Assembly: GCF_004345745.1 (NCBI RefSeq)
Contig: NZ_SLXJ01000009.1
Span: forward strand, 1-64,000
Length of the DNA stretch: 64,000 nt
Direction: 5' to 3'
Origin: Nicoletella semolina
Lineage (GTDB): Bacteria; Pseudomonadota; Gammaproteobacteria; Enterobacterales; Pasteurellaceae
In this document: positions 19,927 to 30,995 of the stretch, piece by piece
Layout: each line of letters begins with the position of its first letter
Numbering within the stretch: the stretch's first letter is position 1
The notes under the pieces: model-generated
Told to the model about the DNA's origin: nothing
The model's database searches: none
Seen by the model: only the letters and a program-made list of their open reading frames with translations
Position numbers and translations under genes: made by a program

Positions 19927-21112
19927 CCAGCGATTCCGTGAAGAGTTTCCTTTTTTTAGTTCAGATCAGCGTTGGACGTACCTTGATTCAGCTGCAACAA
20001 CCCTTAAACCAGCCGTGTTGTTAAAAGCAACGAGCGATTTTTATTGTTCGGCGGGTTCTGTACATCGCAGTCAGTATGATCTGGTTCAGACGCAGGCTTA
20101 TGAGGCAGCACGAGACTTAGTCGCTCAACGCTTTAACGCAGTCTCTCGTGATGCGGTCATTTGGACAAGTGGTACAACGTATTCGATTAATCTTGTGGCA
20201 CACGGGCTGGCACATCAGGTAACAGAGGGTGATGAGATTATTATTTCTGTTGCTGAACATCACGCTAATTTTATTCCTTGGCAGCAGTTGGCACAGCACA
20301 CCAAGGCGAGATTGATTGTATTACCTGTGAATGAAAATTACCAGATCGATCCTGCTGTGCTGCTAAAACATCTTAATACTCGCACGAAAATAGTGGCATT
20401 TAATTTAGTTTCAAATATTACAGGCACTCGCCAGCCTGTGGAAAAACTGATTCCTTTAATTCGGCAACATAGTGGTGCAAAAATTATGTTGGATATTGCT
20501 CAAGCGGTTTGTTATGAGCAGATTGATGTACAGCAGCTTGATGCGGATTTTTATGCATTTTCTGCACATAAAATGTACGGTCCAACTGGGGTTGGGGTAT
20601 TAATTGGGAATTTGCAAAGTTTAAGTCAATTGCGACCGCTAGTCTTTGGTGGGAAAATGGTTAAAGAGATTTCCGCAGAGCAGCTTGTTATGACTGAATT
20701 GCCTTATCGCCTTGAAGCGGGTACGCCAAATATCGCTGGAATTATCGGTTTTGGAAAGGTATTGGAGTGGTTTTTGCAATGGGATTTATCACAGCTTAAT
20801 CAAAACCTTATTCAGCTTGCAAAACAGGCACGTTTACGCTTGACAGCTTATCCAAATGTTCATATTTTAGGCAATTTACATTCTTCGACTATTAGCTTTG
20901 CTTTTATCGATCAACATCACGCTGACGTAGCCAGTATTCTTGCTGAGCAGCATATTGCTGTGCGAGTGGGGGAACACTGTGCTAAGCCTTATCTACATTA
21001 CCTCCAGCGAACAGGCACAATCCGAATGTCGTTGAGTCATTATAATTTGCCTGAAGATCTAGACAGATTTTTTGCTGGATTAGATAATGCGTTGGCAATT
21101 TTAGGTGATTAG
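19919..21112 (+). CDS. csdA: Cysteine desulfurase (SufS/CsdA type)
   Basis: This 397-residue class V aminotransferase-fold PLP enzyme removes sulfur from cysteine as an enzyme-bound persulfide for Fe-S clusters and other thiolated products. The PLP lysine is K218 in FSAHKMYGPTGVG. The PLP-binding VAEHHANFIPW and LDIAQ motifs are present. The persulfide Cys is C354 in RVGEHCAKP, the RxGxHC motif of group II enzymes. No suf or csdE partner is adjacent. The ATG overlaps the end of the nuclease gene by 8 bp. Choosing CsdA over SufS is a judgement from the isolated context. Confidence 0.88.
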   Translation: MINQRFREEFPFFSSDQRWTYLDSAATTLKPAVLLKATSDFYCSAGSVHRSQYDLVQTQAYEAARDLVAQRFNAVSRDAVIWTSGTTYSINLVAHGLAHQVTEGDEIIISVAEHHANFIPWQQLAQHTKARLIVLPVNENYQIDPAVLLKHLNTRTKIVAFNLVSNITGTRQPVEKLIPLIRQHSGAKIMLDIAQAVCYEQIDVQQLDADFYAFSAHKMYGPTGVGVLIGNLQSLSQLRPLVFGGKMVKEISAEQLVMTELPYRLEAGTPNIAGIIGFGKVLEWFLQWDLSQLNQNLIQLAKQARLRLTAYPNVHILGNLHSSTISFAFIDQHHADVASILAEQHIAVRVGEHCAKPYLHYLQRTGTIRMSLSHYNLPEDLDRFFAGLDNALAILGD

Positions 21113-21262
21113 ATTAAAAAGTCAGTCAGTGATATAATTTCCGCTAGAACCTAACAACAGAATGCGATACTCTACTGTTACGATCTACTCTAGATAGTAT
21201 AATGTTGCAGGCAATAAATGCTCTGCTATTACCGATTTTATTATTACTTTATAGGTGTTTTT

Positions 21263-22228
21263 ATGATTAAAAAAATTGCAGTTCTTACAAGTGGAGGCGA
21301 TGCACCAGGAATGAATGCCGCAATTCGTGGCGTTGTGCGTTCTGCACTTTGCGAAGGCTTGGAAGTTTACGGTATACAAGATGGCTATTGTGGTCTGTTT
21401 AATAATAGGATAATTCCGCTTGATCGCCGATCTGTGTCTGATGTGATTAATCGAGGAGGTACATTTTTAGGATCGGCTCGTTTCCCCCAATTTAGAGATC
21501 CTGAAATTCGTAAAAAATGCGTCGAAAATCTTAAGCAATACGGTATTGATGCATTAGTTGTGATTGGGGGTGATGGCTCCTATATGGGGGCAAAATTACT
21601 GACCGAGGAACACGGCATTGCTTGTATTGGGTTACCAGGGACAATTGATAATGATATTGTTGGTACAGATTATACCATTGGTTTCCAAACTGCACTTGAA
21701 ACCGCAGTCGAAGCAATTGACCGTTTACGAGATACATCAACCTCTCATAAACGTATTTCTATCGTTGAAATTATGGGAAGACATTGTGGTGATTTGACGA
21801 TCAACGCTGCTCTAGCGGGTGGGTGTGAATATATTATTGTGCCTGAAAAAGGATTAGATAAGGAATGCCTGATTCGTAATATTGAAAGTGGTTTCCAAAA
21901 AGGGAAATGCCACTCTATTATTGCGATTACAGAGTTGATGACTAATGTACACGAATTAGCAAAGGAGATAGAATCTCGTTTTGGGCATGAAACTCGTGCA
22001 ACAGTACTGGGGCACATACAGCGTGGCGGCAGTCCTTGTGCATTTGATCGTATTCTTGCCTCTCGTATGGGGGTTTATGCCGTTGAGCTATTACTACAAG
22101 GGGAAGCAGGTCGCTGTGTTGGGATTCAAAATGAAAAATTAGTTCACCACGATATTATTGAAGCAATTAACACAATGCGTCGTCCATTTAAAGAAGAGTT
22201 ATTTAATACCTCGAAAAAGCTGTTCTAA
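21263..22228 (+). CDS. pfkA: ATP-dependent 6-phosphofructokinase
   Basis: This 321-residue glycolytic enzyme phosphorylates fructose-6-phosphate. It begins [23 protein letters not shown], with the ATP-binding GGDGSYMGA near residue 103, the catalytic [10 protein letters not shown] loop near 125, and [10 protein letters not shown] near 170. The reading frame extends 45 bp further upstream, but the family's N-terminus, [15 protein letters not shown], fixes the start at ATG 21263. It converges on recQ across a long inverted repeat. Confidence 0.97.
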   Translation: MIKKIAVLTSGGDAPGMNAAIRGVVRSALCEGLEVYGIQDGYCGLFNNRIIPLDRRSVSDVINRGGTFLGSARFPQFRDPEIRKKCVENLKQYGIDALVVIGGDGSYMGAKLLTEEHGIACIGLPGTIDNDIVGTDYTIGFQTALETAVEAIDRLRDTSTSHKRISIVEIMGRHCGDLTINAALAGGCEYIIVPEKGLDKECLIRNIESGFQKGKCHSIIAITELMTNVHELAKEIESRFGHETRATVLGHIQRGGSPCAFDRILASRMGVYAVELLLQGEAGRCVGIQNEKLVHHDIIEAINTMRRPFKEELFNTSKKLF

Positions 22229-22235
22229 TCAGTAA

Positions 22236-22297
22236 AAAGATAGATACAAAAAGTAAACGCAGACACTTGTCTGCGTTTACTTTTTGTATCTATCTTT
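22236..22297. terminator. 30-bp perfect inverted repeat, bidirectional terminator of pfkA and recQ
   Basis: Bases 22236-22265 are the exact reverse complement of 22268-22297, with only CT between. The stem is AT-rich at its base and contains TTTTT in each direction, so it should stop transcripts from both convergent genes. A 30-bp mismatch-free stem is long for a terminator. Confidence 0.8.
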
Positions 22298-22313
22298 GCG
22301 AGTATTTACTTTG

Positions 22314-24122
22314 TCAGCGATTAGCCTTGTGCGAGAGGATTAATTGAATAAATGCAGGTCCAAAACGTTCGAGTTTTCTCTCTCCTACGCCGTTAATTTC
22401 AAGCATTTCTTGGGCGTTTATTGGCAAAAATTCAGCCATTTCCTGCAAAGTCGCATCATTAAATACCACATAAGGCGGAATATTTTCTTTGTCAGCGATT
22501 TGTTTACGCAAAAAACGCAGGCGAGCAAATAGATCTTTGTCGTAACGCTGACTGACAGATTTCTGAATATAAGTACTTGCTGTTAAATTCAATCGAGGTA
22601 AAGCCAGTTCGATGGGTACTTCTGCACGCAAGATAGGGCGTGATTCTTCTGTGAGCTGTAAAGCTGAATAATTAGCAATATTTTGACGTATTAGACCGAG
22701 ATGAATTAATTGGCGAATGACGCTGATCCAATATTCTTGAGATTTTTCCTTGCCTAATCCATATACGGATAATTTATCGTGTTCTAACTCACGGACTTTT
22801 TGATGATTTAGCCCACGCAGAACAGCAACAATATGATGTAATCCAAATCGCTGTCCTGTTCTATAAATAGTGGACATCACTTTCTGTACATCAATAAGGG
22901 CATCATATTTTTTGGGAGGATCAAGGCAAATATCACAATTATTACAAGGCTGTTGTCGAGATTCACCAAAATAATTAAGTAAGACTAAACGGCGGCAAGT
23001 TTGCGACTCTGCAAATGCACCGATGGCTTGTAATTTATGTTGCTCTATTTGTCTCTGTTCACTCTCTGGTTTCTCAAGTAATACTTTATTTAACCAAGCA
23101 TAATCTGCTGGATCGTAAAATAATACCGCTTCAGCTGGGAGGTCATCACGTCCTGCACGTCCTGTTTCCTGATAGTAAGATTCAATACTACGAGGCAGGT
23201 CAAAATGTACGACAAATCTGACGTTAGATTTATTGATCCCCATACCAAAAGCAACCGTTGCTACAACCACTTGGATATTGTCTCGTTGAAAAGCATTTTG
23301 CACAGTTTCTCTCTGCTGTATTGTCATTCCTGCGTGATAACCCATCACGGTAAATTGCCGAGATGTTAATTTATCACATAGCTCTTCTACTTTTTTACGA
23401 CTATTACAATAAACAATGCCACTTTTCCCCTTTTGACTATTAATAAATTTAATTAATTGATCTATGGGCTTAAATTTTTCTTGTACCGTGTAGCGAATAT
23501 TTGGGCGATCGAAACTTCCCAAATAAGTATGTGGATTTTCAAGTTGAAGATGATGAATAATATCTGCACGAGTTGTAGGATCAGCAGTGGCAGTTAGTCC
23601 TATAATAGGGACATTTGTGAATGTTTTGCGTAATCCTCCCAATAAAGTGTATTCAGGACGGAAATCGTGTCCCCACTGTGAAACACAATGCACTTCATCA
23701 ACGGCAATCATATTGACTTTACAGTGATGGATAAAATGGAAGAAATGATCAGTCATCACCTTTTCAGGGGATAAATAGAGTAATTTTAATTTCCCTGATA
23801 ACGCTTTTGCTTCAACCTGCTTCTGTTCTTTTAAAGTTTGGGTTGAATTGAGAAATGCAGCCTCAACGCCATTAGTCAGCAGTTGATCAACCTGATCTTT
23901 CATCAAAGAAATAAGCGGAGAAATAACTAGCGTAATCCCCTCTAGGCATAGGGCAGGTACTTGATAACAGAGTGATTTCCCTCCCCCTGTCGTCATAACA
24001 ACCAAGCAATCTTTGCCAGTAAGAATTGCCTCAATAATTTCTGCTTGACCATGGCGAAAGGATTGATAGCCAAAAACCTGATGTAAAACTTCTGTCGCTT
24101 TAGTAAGATTATAAGCGGTCAT
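22314..24122 (-). CDS. recQ: ATP-dependent DNA helicase RecQ
   Basis: This 602-residue 3'-5' superfamily 2 helicase acts in the RecF recombination pathway. Motifs in order are FRHGQAEI (motif 0), TTGGGKSLCYQVPAL (Walker A), DEVHCVSQWGHDFRPEY (Walker B and aromatic loop, with DEVH in place of the usual DEAH), GLTATADP, SGIVYCNSRKKVE, and QETGRAGRDDLPAEA. The zinc-binding region has C-NNCDIC. The C-terminal HRDC domain (about 520-590) is present. The gene overlaps cyaY by 4 bp and is probably translationally coupled to it. Confidence 0.97.
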   Translation of the reverse strand: MTAYNLTKATEVLHQVFGYQSFRHGQAEIIEAILTGKDCLVVMTTGGGKSLCYQVPALCLEGITLVISPLISLMKDQVDQLLTNGVEAAFLNSTQTLKEQKQVEAKALSGKLKLLYLSPEKVMTDHFFHFIHHCKVNMIAVDEVHCVSQWGHDFRPEYTLLGGLRKTFTNVPIIGLTATADPTTRADIIHHLQLENPHTYLGSFDRPNIRYTVQEKFKPIDQLIKFINSQKGKSGIVYCNSRKKVEELCDKLTSRQFTVMGYHAGMTIQQRETVQNAFQRDNIQVVVATVAFGMGINKSNVRFVVHFDLPRSIESYYQETGRAGRDDLPAEAVLFYDPADYAWLNKVLLEKPESEQRQIEQHKLQAIGAFAESQTCRRLVLLNYFGESRQQPCNNCDICLDPPKKYDALIDVQKVMSTIYRTGQRFGLHHIVAVLRGLNHQKVRELEHDKLSVYGLGKEKSQEYWISVIRQLIHLGLIRQNIANYSALQLTEESRPILRAEVPIELALPRLNLTASTYIQKSVSQRYDKDLFARLRFLRKQIADKENIPPYVVFNDATLQEMAEFLPINAQEMLEINGVGERKLERFGPAFIQLILSHKANR

Positions 24123-24430
24123 TCGCTAAATGAAACCGTCTCTCCGTGGCGAATAAAGGCTTCTTCTAAATGAAGCCAAAAGGATCGACCTTCTGAACTT
24201 AGCCAAGTATCTTCACGGTAGGCGAAGTGAAAGCCGCCTAGTTTACTTGCCAACCAAAGCTCTAACATTGCTTCTTGTTTATTGATGATAATTTGTGAGT
24301 CGTCATCAAACGTTAAGGTCATTACCGCACCTTGAATTTCACAATCTACACCACTGCCTTGCTTATCCAGTTGCTCTTCGATGTGTTGCCATACTTGTTC
24401 AATTTTCTGATGATATTCAGCAATATTCAT
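24119..24430 (-). CDS. cyaY: Frataxin-like iron donor CyaY
   Basis: This 103-residue frataxin homologue binds ferrous iron and modulates IscS in Fe-S cluster assembly. The acidic first helix (YHQKIEQVWQHIEEQLD) and the beta-sheet segment with QIIINKQEAMLELWLASKLGG match the family, as does WLSSEGRSFWLHLEEAF. The length is that of E. coli CyaY (106). It is upstream of recQ with a 4-bp overlap. Confidence 0.95.
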   Translation of the reverse strand: MNIAEYHQKIEQVWQHIEEQLDKQGSGVDCEIQGAVMTLTFDDDSQIIINKQEAMLELWLASKLGGFHFAYREDTWLSSEGRSFWLHLEEAFIRHGETVSFSE

Positions 24431-24553
24431 AAATTTGTCTCAATAATTTGCAAAAATTTAAAAAAATTAGATCGCTATTGTCAATTGTTCTATTTAGATT
24501 TTCAATCAAAAATTACGCCAGTTGATTTGATATTAATTAAATTATTATGTGGG

Positions 24554-25195
24554 TTACATCCAAGCATTATTGCGAATTACGCCAACTGCAATGCCTTCAA
24601 TTTCAATAAAAGTATTTTTAGAGTCAATGACAATAGCCTCTAACTCATCATTTTCTGGGTGTAAATAGATGATATTACCTTTTTTTTCTAATCGTTTTAC
24701 AGTAACTTCATCATTCACTCTTGCTACGACAACTTGCCCATTACGAGCTGAATTTGTGCGATGTACAGCCAATAAATCGCCATCTAAAATGCCTATTTTT
24801 TCCATTGAGTTTCCATTTACTCGTAATAAATAATCGGCATTGGGGGAGAACATTGCCCCATTCACAGGATAATGATTTTCTATATGTTCAACAGCGGTAA
24901 TTGGTGAGCCTGCGGCAACTTTGCCGACCAAAGGCAGACCTTCATCAATATTTTCATCATTCTCAGACTCAGCATTCTCAACTAAGATACGAATACCTCG
25001 TGAAGTGCCAGAGAGCATTTCAATATACCCCTTGCGAGCCAAGGCTTTCAGATGTTCCTCTGCAGCATTGGGGGATTTAAAGCCTATTTTTCGAGCAATT
25101 TCTACCCGTGTTGGCGGCATACCTGTTTCTTCGATATGCTGGCGAACAAAATCAAGGATTTCTTGCTGACGAGCCGTTAAATGTGGAAGATTCAT
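24554..25195 (-). CDS. lexA: SOS regulator LexA
   Basis: This 213-residue repressor of the SOS regulon has a winged-helix DNA-binding domain (about 1-70) beginning [17 protein letters not shown], the autocleavage site A95-G96 in GKVAAGSP, the nucleophile S130 in GNSMEKIG and the general-base K167 in VTVKRL. The frame is open 51 bp further upstream, but ATG 25195 matches the LexA family start and keeps the SOS boxes outside the coding region. Two SOS boxes upstream show autoregulation. Confidence 0.97.
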   Translation of the reverse strand: MNLPHLTARQQEILDFVRQHIEETGMPPTRVEIARKIGFKSPNAAEEHLKALARKGYIEMLSGTSRGIRILVENAESENDENIDEGLPLVGKVAAGSPITAVEHIENHYPVNGAMFSPNADYLLRVNGNSMEKIGILDGDLLAVHRTNSARNGQVVVARVNDEVTVKRLEKKGNIIYLHPENDELEAIVIDSKNTFIEIEGIAVGVIRNNAWM

Positions 25196-25205
25196 ACTTT
25201 TCTCA

Positions 25206-25221
25206 CTGTCTTTATATACAG
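25206..25221 (-). promoter_or_regulatory. SOS box 1 of lexA
   Basis: CTGTCTTTATATACAG has both CTG and CAG half-sites with an AT-rich centre, matching the LexA operator CTG-N10-CAG. It lies 10 bp upstream of the lexA ATG. Confidence 0.88.
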
Positions 25222-25227
25222 AAAATA

Positions 25228-25243
25228 GTGTTATTATATACAG
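25228..25243 (-). promoter_or_regulatory. SOS box 2 of lexA
   Basis: GTGTTATTATATACAG keeps a perfect CAG half-site and a one-base mismatch in the other. Its centre is 22 bp (about two turns) from box 1, the arrangement used at the E. coli lexA promoter. Confidence 0.8.
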
Positions 25244-25340
25244 CAAAAATGGATTTGTAACGAATTAATTCAATTTGCTTGCAAAAATTTATGGTAAACT
25301 GACCGCTTGTTAATTCCTACTATAACTATTCAAAGGGATA

Positions 25341-27818
25341 ATGAAAATGCCTTTTAATAAGTGTGATTTTTTTACTGTAGTGTATCGTAACACCTTAAAT
25401 TTATTACTCTCTCCACTGGTAAAAACACGAGCCATTCCAACCAATCCTATTGAGGAGCTTGAGTTAAATCTCTCACAGCCGATTGTTTATGTACTACCTT
25501 ATACCTCTCAAACAGATTTGCTCATCTTGCAAAAAAATTGTCGAGCTCTTGATTTGCCTGATCCTTTAGAAAAAAATGCTATTAATGGTGTGGTTTTGCC
25601 TCGTTATGTATTCTTAGATGAAGGGCGACGATTTTTTAAGTCAAAAGGCGTAAAGAGTGAAACAGAAATTATTTTTCATCGCTATCTGGATCTTCATCGA
25701 AATCACACAGCACTGGATGCTCAAATAGTGCCTGTTTCAGTATTATGGGGACGATCGCCAGGTAAAGAGAAAGAGCTGCCTGTGTTACGACTATTAGGCT
25801 GGTTTCAACGTTTAGTTACGATGATATGGTTTGGGCGAGATAATTTTATTCGTTTTTCCCAAGCGGTATCTTTGCGTTATATGGTAACCGAGCACGGTGC
25901 GGATCACGCTATTGCACAAAAGTTAGCTCGAGTGGCAAAAATGCACTTTGCTAAACAACGTTATTCAACAACAGGGCCTCGCTTGCCAGATCGTCAGGCG
26001 ATGTTTAATAAGTTGTTGCAATCGCCAGCGATTCTTGCGGCAATTGAAGATGAATCCAAAAAAGCAAAAAGCTCACCTGAAAAAGCACGCAAAGAAGCGA
26101 AGAAAATACTTGATGAGATTGCTGCAAATGTGAGCCATGAGAGCTTACGAGTAGCGGATAGATTATTAAGTTGGCTATGGAATAAGTTGTACCAAGGTAT
26201 CAATGTTCAAAATGGCGAAAGGGTTCGCAAATTGGCTTTAGAAGGACACGAAATTGTGTATGTGCCTTGTCATCGTAGCCATATGGACTATTTATTACTC
26301 TCTTATTTACTTTATCATCAAGGCTTAGTACCACCACATATTGCTGCAGGAATTAATCTTAACTTTTTCCCTGTCGGCTCAATTTTCCGCAGTTGGGGAG
26401 CGTTTTTTATCCGTCGTTCCTTCAAAGGAAATCGCCTTTATTCAACGATTTTTCGTGAATATCTCGCAGAATTATTTTATCGAGGCTATTCCGTTGAATA
26501 TTTTATTGAAGGTGGACGCTCACGCACTGGACGTTTGCTTGCTCCGAAAGCTGGTATGATGTCAATGACACTGCAAGCTTTACAACGTGGACTAACTCGC
26601 CCAATTAGCATTGTGCCTGTCTATATCGGTTATGAACACGTTTTAGAAGTGGATACTTATGCAAAAGAGCTGCGTGGTTCAGAAAAAGAAAAAGAGAATG
26701 CAGGTTTGGTATTACGAGTACTTAAGAAATTGCGTAACTTAGGGCAGGCTTATGTAAATTTTGGTGAGCCTATCCAGCTCAATACCTATCTAAATGCAAA
26801 TTTTCCTGAGTGGAAATTACCTTCAGTAGAAGGTACTCGCCAAAAATGGCTTAATGATGCAGTCAATGCGTTATCTGAGCAAGTCATGGTCAATATTAAC
26901 AATGCGGCAGCCGTGAATGCGAAGAATTTAATTGGTTCTATTTTACTTGCTTCACGCCAACGCTCTTTGACTAGAGAGCAGCTTGTTGAGCAGGTTGAAA
27001 GTTATCTCCAACTCTTCCAGCGAGTGCCTTATGCGGCAAATGTAACTTTGCCGACAGAACCTGCTGATGAAATGATTAATCACGTTTTACAACTGCCTCG
27101 ATCAGGGGTCGTCTCCGAAAAAGACACATTTGGCGAAATTATTCGTCTCGATCGCCAATCAGCGGTGTTGATGACTTATTATCGCAACAATATTCAGCAT
27201 TTGTTTGTGCTACCATCACTTGTTGCAAGTCTAGTTTTACATCACGAAGCGATCTCTAAAGACTTGATTTTACAAAGCGTGAAACAAGTTTATCCGTTCT
27301 TGAAAGCAGAATTATTTTTACATTTGGCTCAAGCGGAAATTGAGCAACATATTGAGGCGATTTTGGCTGAATTTGTACGCCAGCAGATTATTCGTCACGA
27401 AAGTGAAATGTGTATGATTAATCGTTCTTGCCTACAAGTGTTACAACTCTATTCAGCGGGGATTCGTGAAATTTTGCAGCGTTATTATATTAGCCTACAC
27501 ATACTCATTGAGCATCCTCAAGTAAGTCGTAATGAACTCGAAAAAGAAAGCCGCTCTATTGCTCAGCGTTTGTCCGTATTACACGGCATAAATGCTCCAG
27601 AGTTCTTTGATAAAGCACTGTTCTCCACCTTTGGTTCGACACTTAAAGAACAGGGCTATTTTGATGAACAAGGCAATATCACAGATAAGGTGAAAAATAC
27701 CGAAGAAGTGCTGCGAGGGCTGATTTCTCTTGATGTGCAACAAACTATTCAGGGGGCGATGAGCAAAGGTGAAGAGGCTGTATTAGAAGTAAGAGCCGCT
27801 GAAAAGCAAGAAGAGTAG
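25341..27818 (+). CDS. plsB: Glycerol-3-phosphate acyltransferase
   Basis: This 825-residue inner-membrane enzyme transfers an acyl chain to the sn-1 position of glycerol-3-phosphate, the first step of phospholipid synthesis. The catalytic block [11 protein letters not shown] lies near residue 310, block [21 protein letters not shown] follows, block [14 protein letters not shown] lies near 400, and block [13 protein letters not shown] near 430. The length is close to E. coli PlsB (807). As in E. coli it is divergent from lexA. ATG 25347 is an alternative start with better spacing to AAAGGG. Confidence 0.96.
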   Translation: MKMPFNKCDFFTVVYRNTLNLLLSPLVKTRAIPTNPIEELELNLSQPIVYVLPYTSQTDLLILQKNCRALDLPDPLEKNAINGVVLPRYVFLDEGRRFFKSKGVKSETEIIFHRYLDLHRNHTALDAQIVPVSVLWGRSPGKEKELPVLRLLGWFQRLVTMIWFGRDNFIRFSQAVSLRYMVTEHGADHAIAQKLARVAKMHFAKQRYSTTGPRLPDRQAMFNKLLQSPAILAAIEDESKKAKSSPEKARKEAKKILDEIAANVSHESLRVADRLLSWLWNKLYQGINVQNGERVRKLALEGHEIVYVPCHRSHMDYLLLSYLLYHQGLVPPHIAAGINLNFFPVGSIFRSWGAFFIRRSFKGNRLYSTIFREYLAELFYRGYSVEYFIEGGRSRTGRLLAPKAGMMSMTLQALQRGLTRPISIVPVYIGYEHVLEVDTYAKELRGSEKEKENAGLVLRVLKKLRNLGQAYVNFGEPIQLNTYLNANFPEWKLPSVEGTRQKWLNDAVNALSEQVMVNINNAAAVNAKNLIGSILLASRQRSLTREQLVEQVESYLQLFQRVPYAANVTLPTEPADEMINHVLQLPRSGVVSEKDTFGEIIRLDRQSAVLMTYYRNNIQHLFVLPSLVASLVLHHEAISKDLILQSVKQVYPFLKAELFLHLAQAEIEQHIEAILAEFVRQQIIRHESEMCMINRSCLQVLQLYSAGIREILQRYYISLHILIEHPQVSRNELEKESRSIAQRLSVLHGINAPEFFDKALFSTFGSTLKEQGYFDEQGNITDKVKNTEEVLRGLISLDVQQTIQGAMSKGEEAVLEVRAAEKQEE

Positions 27819-27878
27819 GAAAAAATGCAGGATAAGTCGGAAAACGGCGATAAATAGGAAAACAACAATAAATAGGCA

Positions 27879-27953
27879 AACAAGCGGTCAGTAACGCCCA
27901 TTTTTTTGCATTTCTATTCGTTGCAAAAATTTGGGCTGAATTGACCGCTTGTT
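27879..27953. repeat. Inverted uptake-signal pair between plsB and rnr
   Basis: AACAAGCGGTCA (27879-27890) faces TGACCGCTTGTT (27942-27953), a perfect 12-bp inverted repeat containing two full USS cores. It lies between the convergent plsB and rnr genes with T-rich flanks and probably acts as their terminator. Confidence 0.75.
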
Positions 27954-27986
27954 GTTTTATTTTTTTATACGAATACTGGCAAGGTT

Positions 27987-30356
27987 TTAGCCTTTTTTCT
28001 TTTTTGCTGGTTTTCGTTTTGTGTGTTTAGGGGTCGTGGTTTTGCGTGGTGATTTTTTGGTAGTCAGCACCGCACGCTCTTTGAATTTAGGTGTGGATTT
28101 TTTCGCTCGTTGTTTTGCTGTTTTTCCTCGTGATTTTGGTTTCATGAGGCTAGAAACTAATTCAAAATCAATTTTTTTCTCGTCTAAATTCACTGCCATT
28201 ACACGCACTTTTACGCTATCGCCTAGGCGGAAAATGATTCCATTTCCACCGACTAAACGCTGACGCTCACTGTCAAAATGATAATAACCATTATCTAGCG
28301 TAGAAATATGCACCAAGCCATCAATCAATAATTCGTTTAATTTAACAAACAGACCAAAGCCCGTTACGCTAGAAATCACACCGTCAAATTCGCTGCCGAT
28401 ATGATCTTGCATATATTCACATTTTAGCCAATCAGTAACTTCTCTGGTTGCATCATCTGCACGGCGTTCTGTTGATGAACAATGCTCGCCAAGTTGTGCC
28501 ATCTCATCAATTGGATAGTGATAGCCGCCAGTCTGCGTATAGTGGCGAGTGTTACCTTTTTGTTTTTCGATCAGATATTTAATGGCACGATGTAATAATA
28601 GGTCAGGGTAGCGGCGAATTGGGGAGGTAAAATGTGCGTATTCTGTTAATGCTAAGCCAAAATGTCCCTCGTTGTCTGGTGAATAGACAGCTTGTTTTAA
28701 TGAGCGTAATAGCATTGTTTGAATTAATTCTTTATCAGCACGTTCACGCACAATTTCAAGTAATTTAGCATAATCCTGTGGTGTTGGTGATAGGCCTCCA
28801 TCAAGCGTTAGCCCACATTCGCGCAAAAAGGTTTTAAAACTCGTGAGCTTTTCTTCACTGGGTTGAGCGTGAATGCGAAATAATGCCGCTTCATCAGCTT
28901 GTTCAACAAAGCGAGCCGCGGCAATATTGGCAAGAATCATACACTCTTCAATGATTTTATGGGCTTTGTTGCGAATGATGGGCTCAATTCGCTCAATGCG
29001 TCCTTGTGGGTTAAAAATAAATTGATTTTCAATCGTTTCAAATTCTATCGCCCCACGAGTTTGACGAGCGGTCAATAATACGTCAAACATTGCAGAAAGG
29101 TTTTCTAAATGCGGAACAAGAGCGTGGTAGCGTTCTCGTAAGGCTTCATCGCCCTCCAGTATTTTAGCCACTTTCGTGTAGGTTAGCCGAGCGTGGGAAT
29201 TCATTACGGCTTCGTAAAATTGATAATTTTTAAGCTCCCCAGATTCAGAAACCTTCATTTCAGCCACTAAACTCAATCTATCCACTTGCGGGTTTAATGA
29301 ACATAAGCCGTTAGACAACACCTCTGGCAGCATTGGTATCACCCGATTAGGGAAATAGACCGAGTTGCCTCGATTTTTGGCTTCTAGGTCCAGTACAGTT
29401 TTTGGACGAACATAATAACTTACATCAGCGATAGCGACCCATAAACGCCAGCCATCATTTTCTTGCTGACAAAATACCGCATCATCAAAATCCCTAGCAC
29501 TTTCGCCATCGATGGTTAATAACGGTAACTGGCGTAAATCAATTCGCCCCTGTTTTGCTTCTTCTGGCACTTCTTCATTAAACTGGCGGATTTGTTTTTC
29601 AACGGCATCGCTCCAGCTATGGGGGATCTCATGATTGCGTAGTGCAATCTCAATTTCCATACCAGCGGCAAGGTTATCGCCTAAAATTTCTGTAATGATA
29701 CCGACTGGGCGTTTGAAATCTGCTTGGCGAGGCTGCAATTCGACGACTACAACCTGCCCCATTCTTGCCCCTAAGCGATGTTCTTCTGGAATGAGAATAT
29801 CGTGTTGAATACGGCTATCGTCAGGGATAACAAAATTAATGCCTAACTCAGTGAAAAAACGCCCCACAATCTGTTTTTTACGAGCTTCTAGCACTCGAAC
29901 AATGCGAACTTCTTTGCGTCCACGGCGATCGGTGCCATTCGGTTGAGCCAAAACAAAATCGCCATGCATTACACGAGCCATCTGTCCGTTTGGAATAAAC
30001 CAATCATCACTGCCCTCAACTTGCAAAAAGCCATAGCCATCACGATGCCCAATAACTACGCCTTTCAATAAATCCATTTTTTCAGGTAGGGCGTAACGCT
30101 TGCGTTTGGTAAAAACAAGTTGCCCTGCATTTTCCATTGCTCTTAAACGGCGGCGAATGGCTTCTTGGGAATGCTCATCGTGGAGTTGAAAGGCAGCTAA
30201 CAGCTCTTCTTTACTCATTGGGGCATCATAATCACGAATGGTTTGTAAAATAAATTCTCGACTTGGGACGGGATTTTCGTATTTTTCAAGTTCTTGTTGA
30301 TAATTTGGGTCTTGGGCTATCGTTAGGTCTTGGAGTATGGTTGCTTCTTGAAACAT
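27987..30356 (-). CDS. rnr: Ribonuclease R
   Basis: This 789-residue 3'-5' exoribonuclease degrades structured RNA and takes part in mRNA and rRNA quality control. Two N-terminal cold-shock-like domains precede the RNB catalytic domain (about 260-600), whose active site is visible in [18 protein letters not shown] with its cluster of Asp. The [18 protein letters not shown] motif follows. An S1 domain contains [15 protein letters not shown]. The C-terminal 50 residues are a Lys/Arg/Thr-rich tail. The length is close to E. coli RNase R (813). No rlmB follows. Confidence 0.96.
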   Translation of the reverse strand: MFQEATILQDLTIAQDPNYQQELEKYENPVPSREFILQTIRDYDAPMSKEELLAAFQLHDEHSQEAIRRRLRAMENAGQLVFTKRKRYALPEKMDLLKGVVIGHRDGYGFLQVEGSDDWFIPNGQMARVMHGDFVLAQPNGTDRRGRKEVRIVRVLEARKKQIVGRFFTELGINFVIPDDSRIQHDILIPEEHRLGARMGQVVVVELQPRQADFKRPVGIITEILGDNLAAGMEIEIALRNHEIPHSWSDAVEKQIRQFNEEVPEEAKQGRIDLRQLPLLTIDGESARDFDDAVFCQQENDGWRLWVAIADVSYYVRPKTVLDLEAKNRGNSVYFPNRVIPMLPEVLSNGLCSLNPQVDRLSLVAEMKVSESGELKNYQFYEAVMNSHARLTYTKVAKILEGDEALRERYHALVPHLENLSAMFDVLLTARQTRGAIEFETIENQFIFNPQGRIERIEPIIRNKAHKIIEECMILANIAAARFVEQADEAALFRIHAQPSEEKLTSFKTFLRECGLTLDGGLSPTPQDYAKLLEIVRERADKELIQTMLLRSLKQAVYSPDNEGHFGLALTEYAHFTSPIRRYPDLLLHRAIKYLIEKQKGNTRHYTQTGGYHYPIDEMAQLGEHCSSTERRADDATREVTDWLKCEYMQDHIGSEFDGVISSVTGFGLFVKLNELLIDGLVHISTLDNGYYHFDSERQRLVGGNGIIFRLGDSVKVRVMAVNLDEKKIDFELVSSLMKPKSRGKTAKQRAKKSTPKFKERAVLTTKKSPRKTTTPKHTKRKPAKKKKG

Positions 30357-30543
30357 TGTTCCTTTTTTCTCTTGATAATAATGTGTAAATAAAAATATAA
30401 GATATAAAGTAAGATGGGATAATACGGGCTGGATTGCTTGATAATTTCAACTGACTTTTTAGCTTTTTAAATAAAAGTTGCTTGAGTTTAACACACTTCT
30501 TTATTTTGTAAAATTTTTACAAAAATCGACCGCTCATCAAAGC

Positions 30544-30559
30544 AGAAATCTAGACGTCT
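30544..30559. promoter_or_regulatory. Tandem met boxes upstream of metJ
   Basis: AGACGTCT at 30552-30559 is a perfect met-box 8-mer, and the adjoining AGAAATCT at 30544-30551 matches six of eight positions. MetJ dimers bind at least two adjacent 8-mers, so this is a likely autoregulatory operator 65 bp upstream of metJ. Confidence 0.8.
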
Positions 30560-30623
30560 AAATTGCAAGAATAACTACAATTGATTAGAATGCGTGCTAA
30601 TTTTTATTTTTTAGGATCTTCAA

Positions 30624-30941
30624 ATGACAGATTGGAATGGCGAATATATTAGTCCTTATGCTGAACACGGCAAGAAAAATGAGCAAGTGAAGAAAATTAC
30701 AGTCTCAATCCCAATTAAAGTTCTTGAAATTTTGACCAATGAACGTACACGCCGTCAAATTCGTAACCTTCGCCACGCAACCAACAGCGAGTTGCTGTGT
30801 GAGGCTTTTCTTCACGCATTCACGGGGCAGCCACTTCCCAGCGATGATGACCTGATGAAAGAACGTAATGATGAAATTCCAGAGGTAGCGAAAGAGCAAA
30901 TGCGTGAAATGGGTATCGATCCCGATGGTTGGCAATATTAA
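30624..30941 (+). CDS. metJ: Methionine repressor MetJ
   Basis: This 105-residue ribbon-helix-helix repressor uses S-adenosylmethionine as corepressor. The DNA-contacting strand is seen in [20 protein letters not shown], followed by [30 protein letters not shown], nearly identical to the enterobacterial protein in length (105) and sequence. It does not neighbour metB as in E. coli. A perfect met box in front points to autorepression. Confidence 0.97.
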   Translation: MTDWNGEYISPYAEHGKKNEQVKKITVSIPIKVLEILTNERTRRQIRNLRHATNSELLCEAFLHAFTGQPLPSDDDLMKERNDEIPEVAKEQMREMGIDPDGWQY

Positions 30942-30995
30942 TTTTTTAGTAATTATACCAGTATAAAAGATAACACTTTGATTAAGGAGCAATGT

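Noticed and set aside
22314-24122. RecQ DEVH in place of DEAH as an inactivating change
   Set aside because: The catalytic Asp and Glu and the following His are kept; Ala to Val at this place is conservative and the rest of the helicase is intact.
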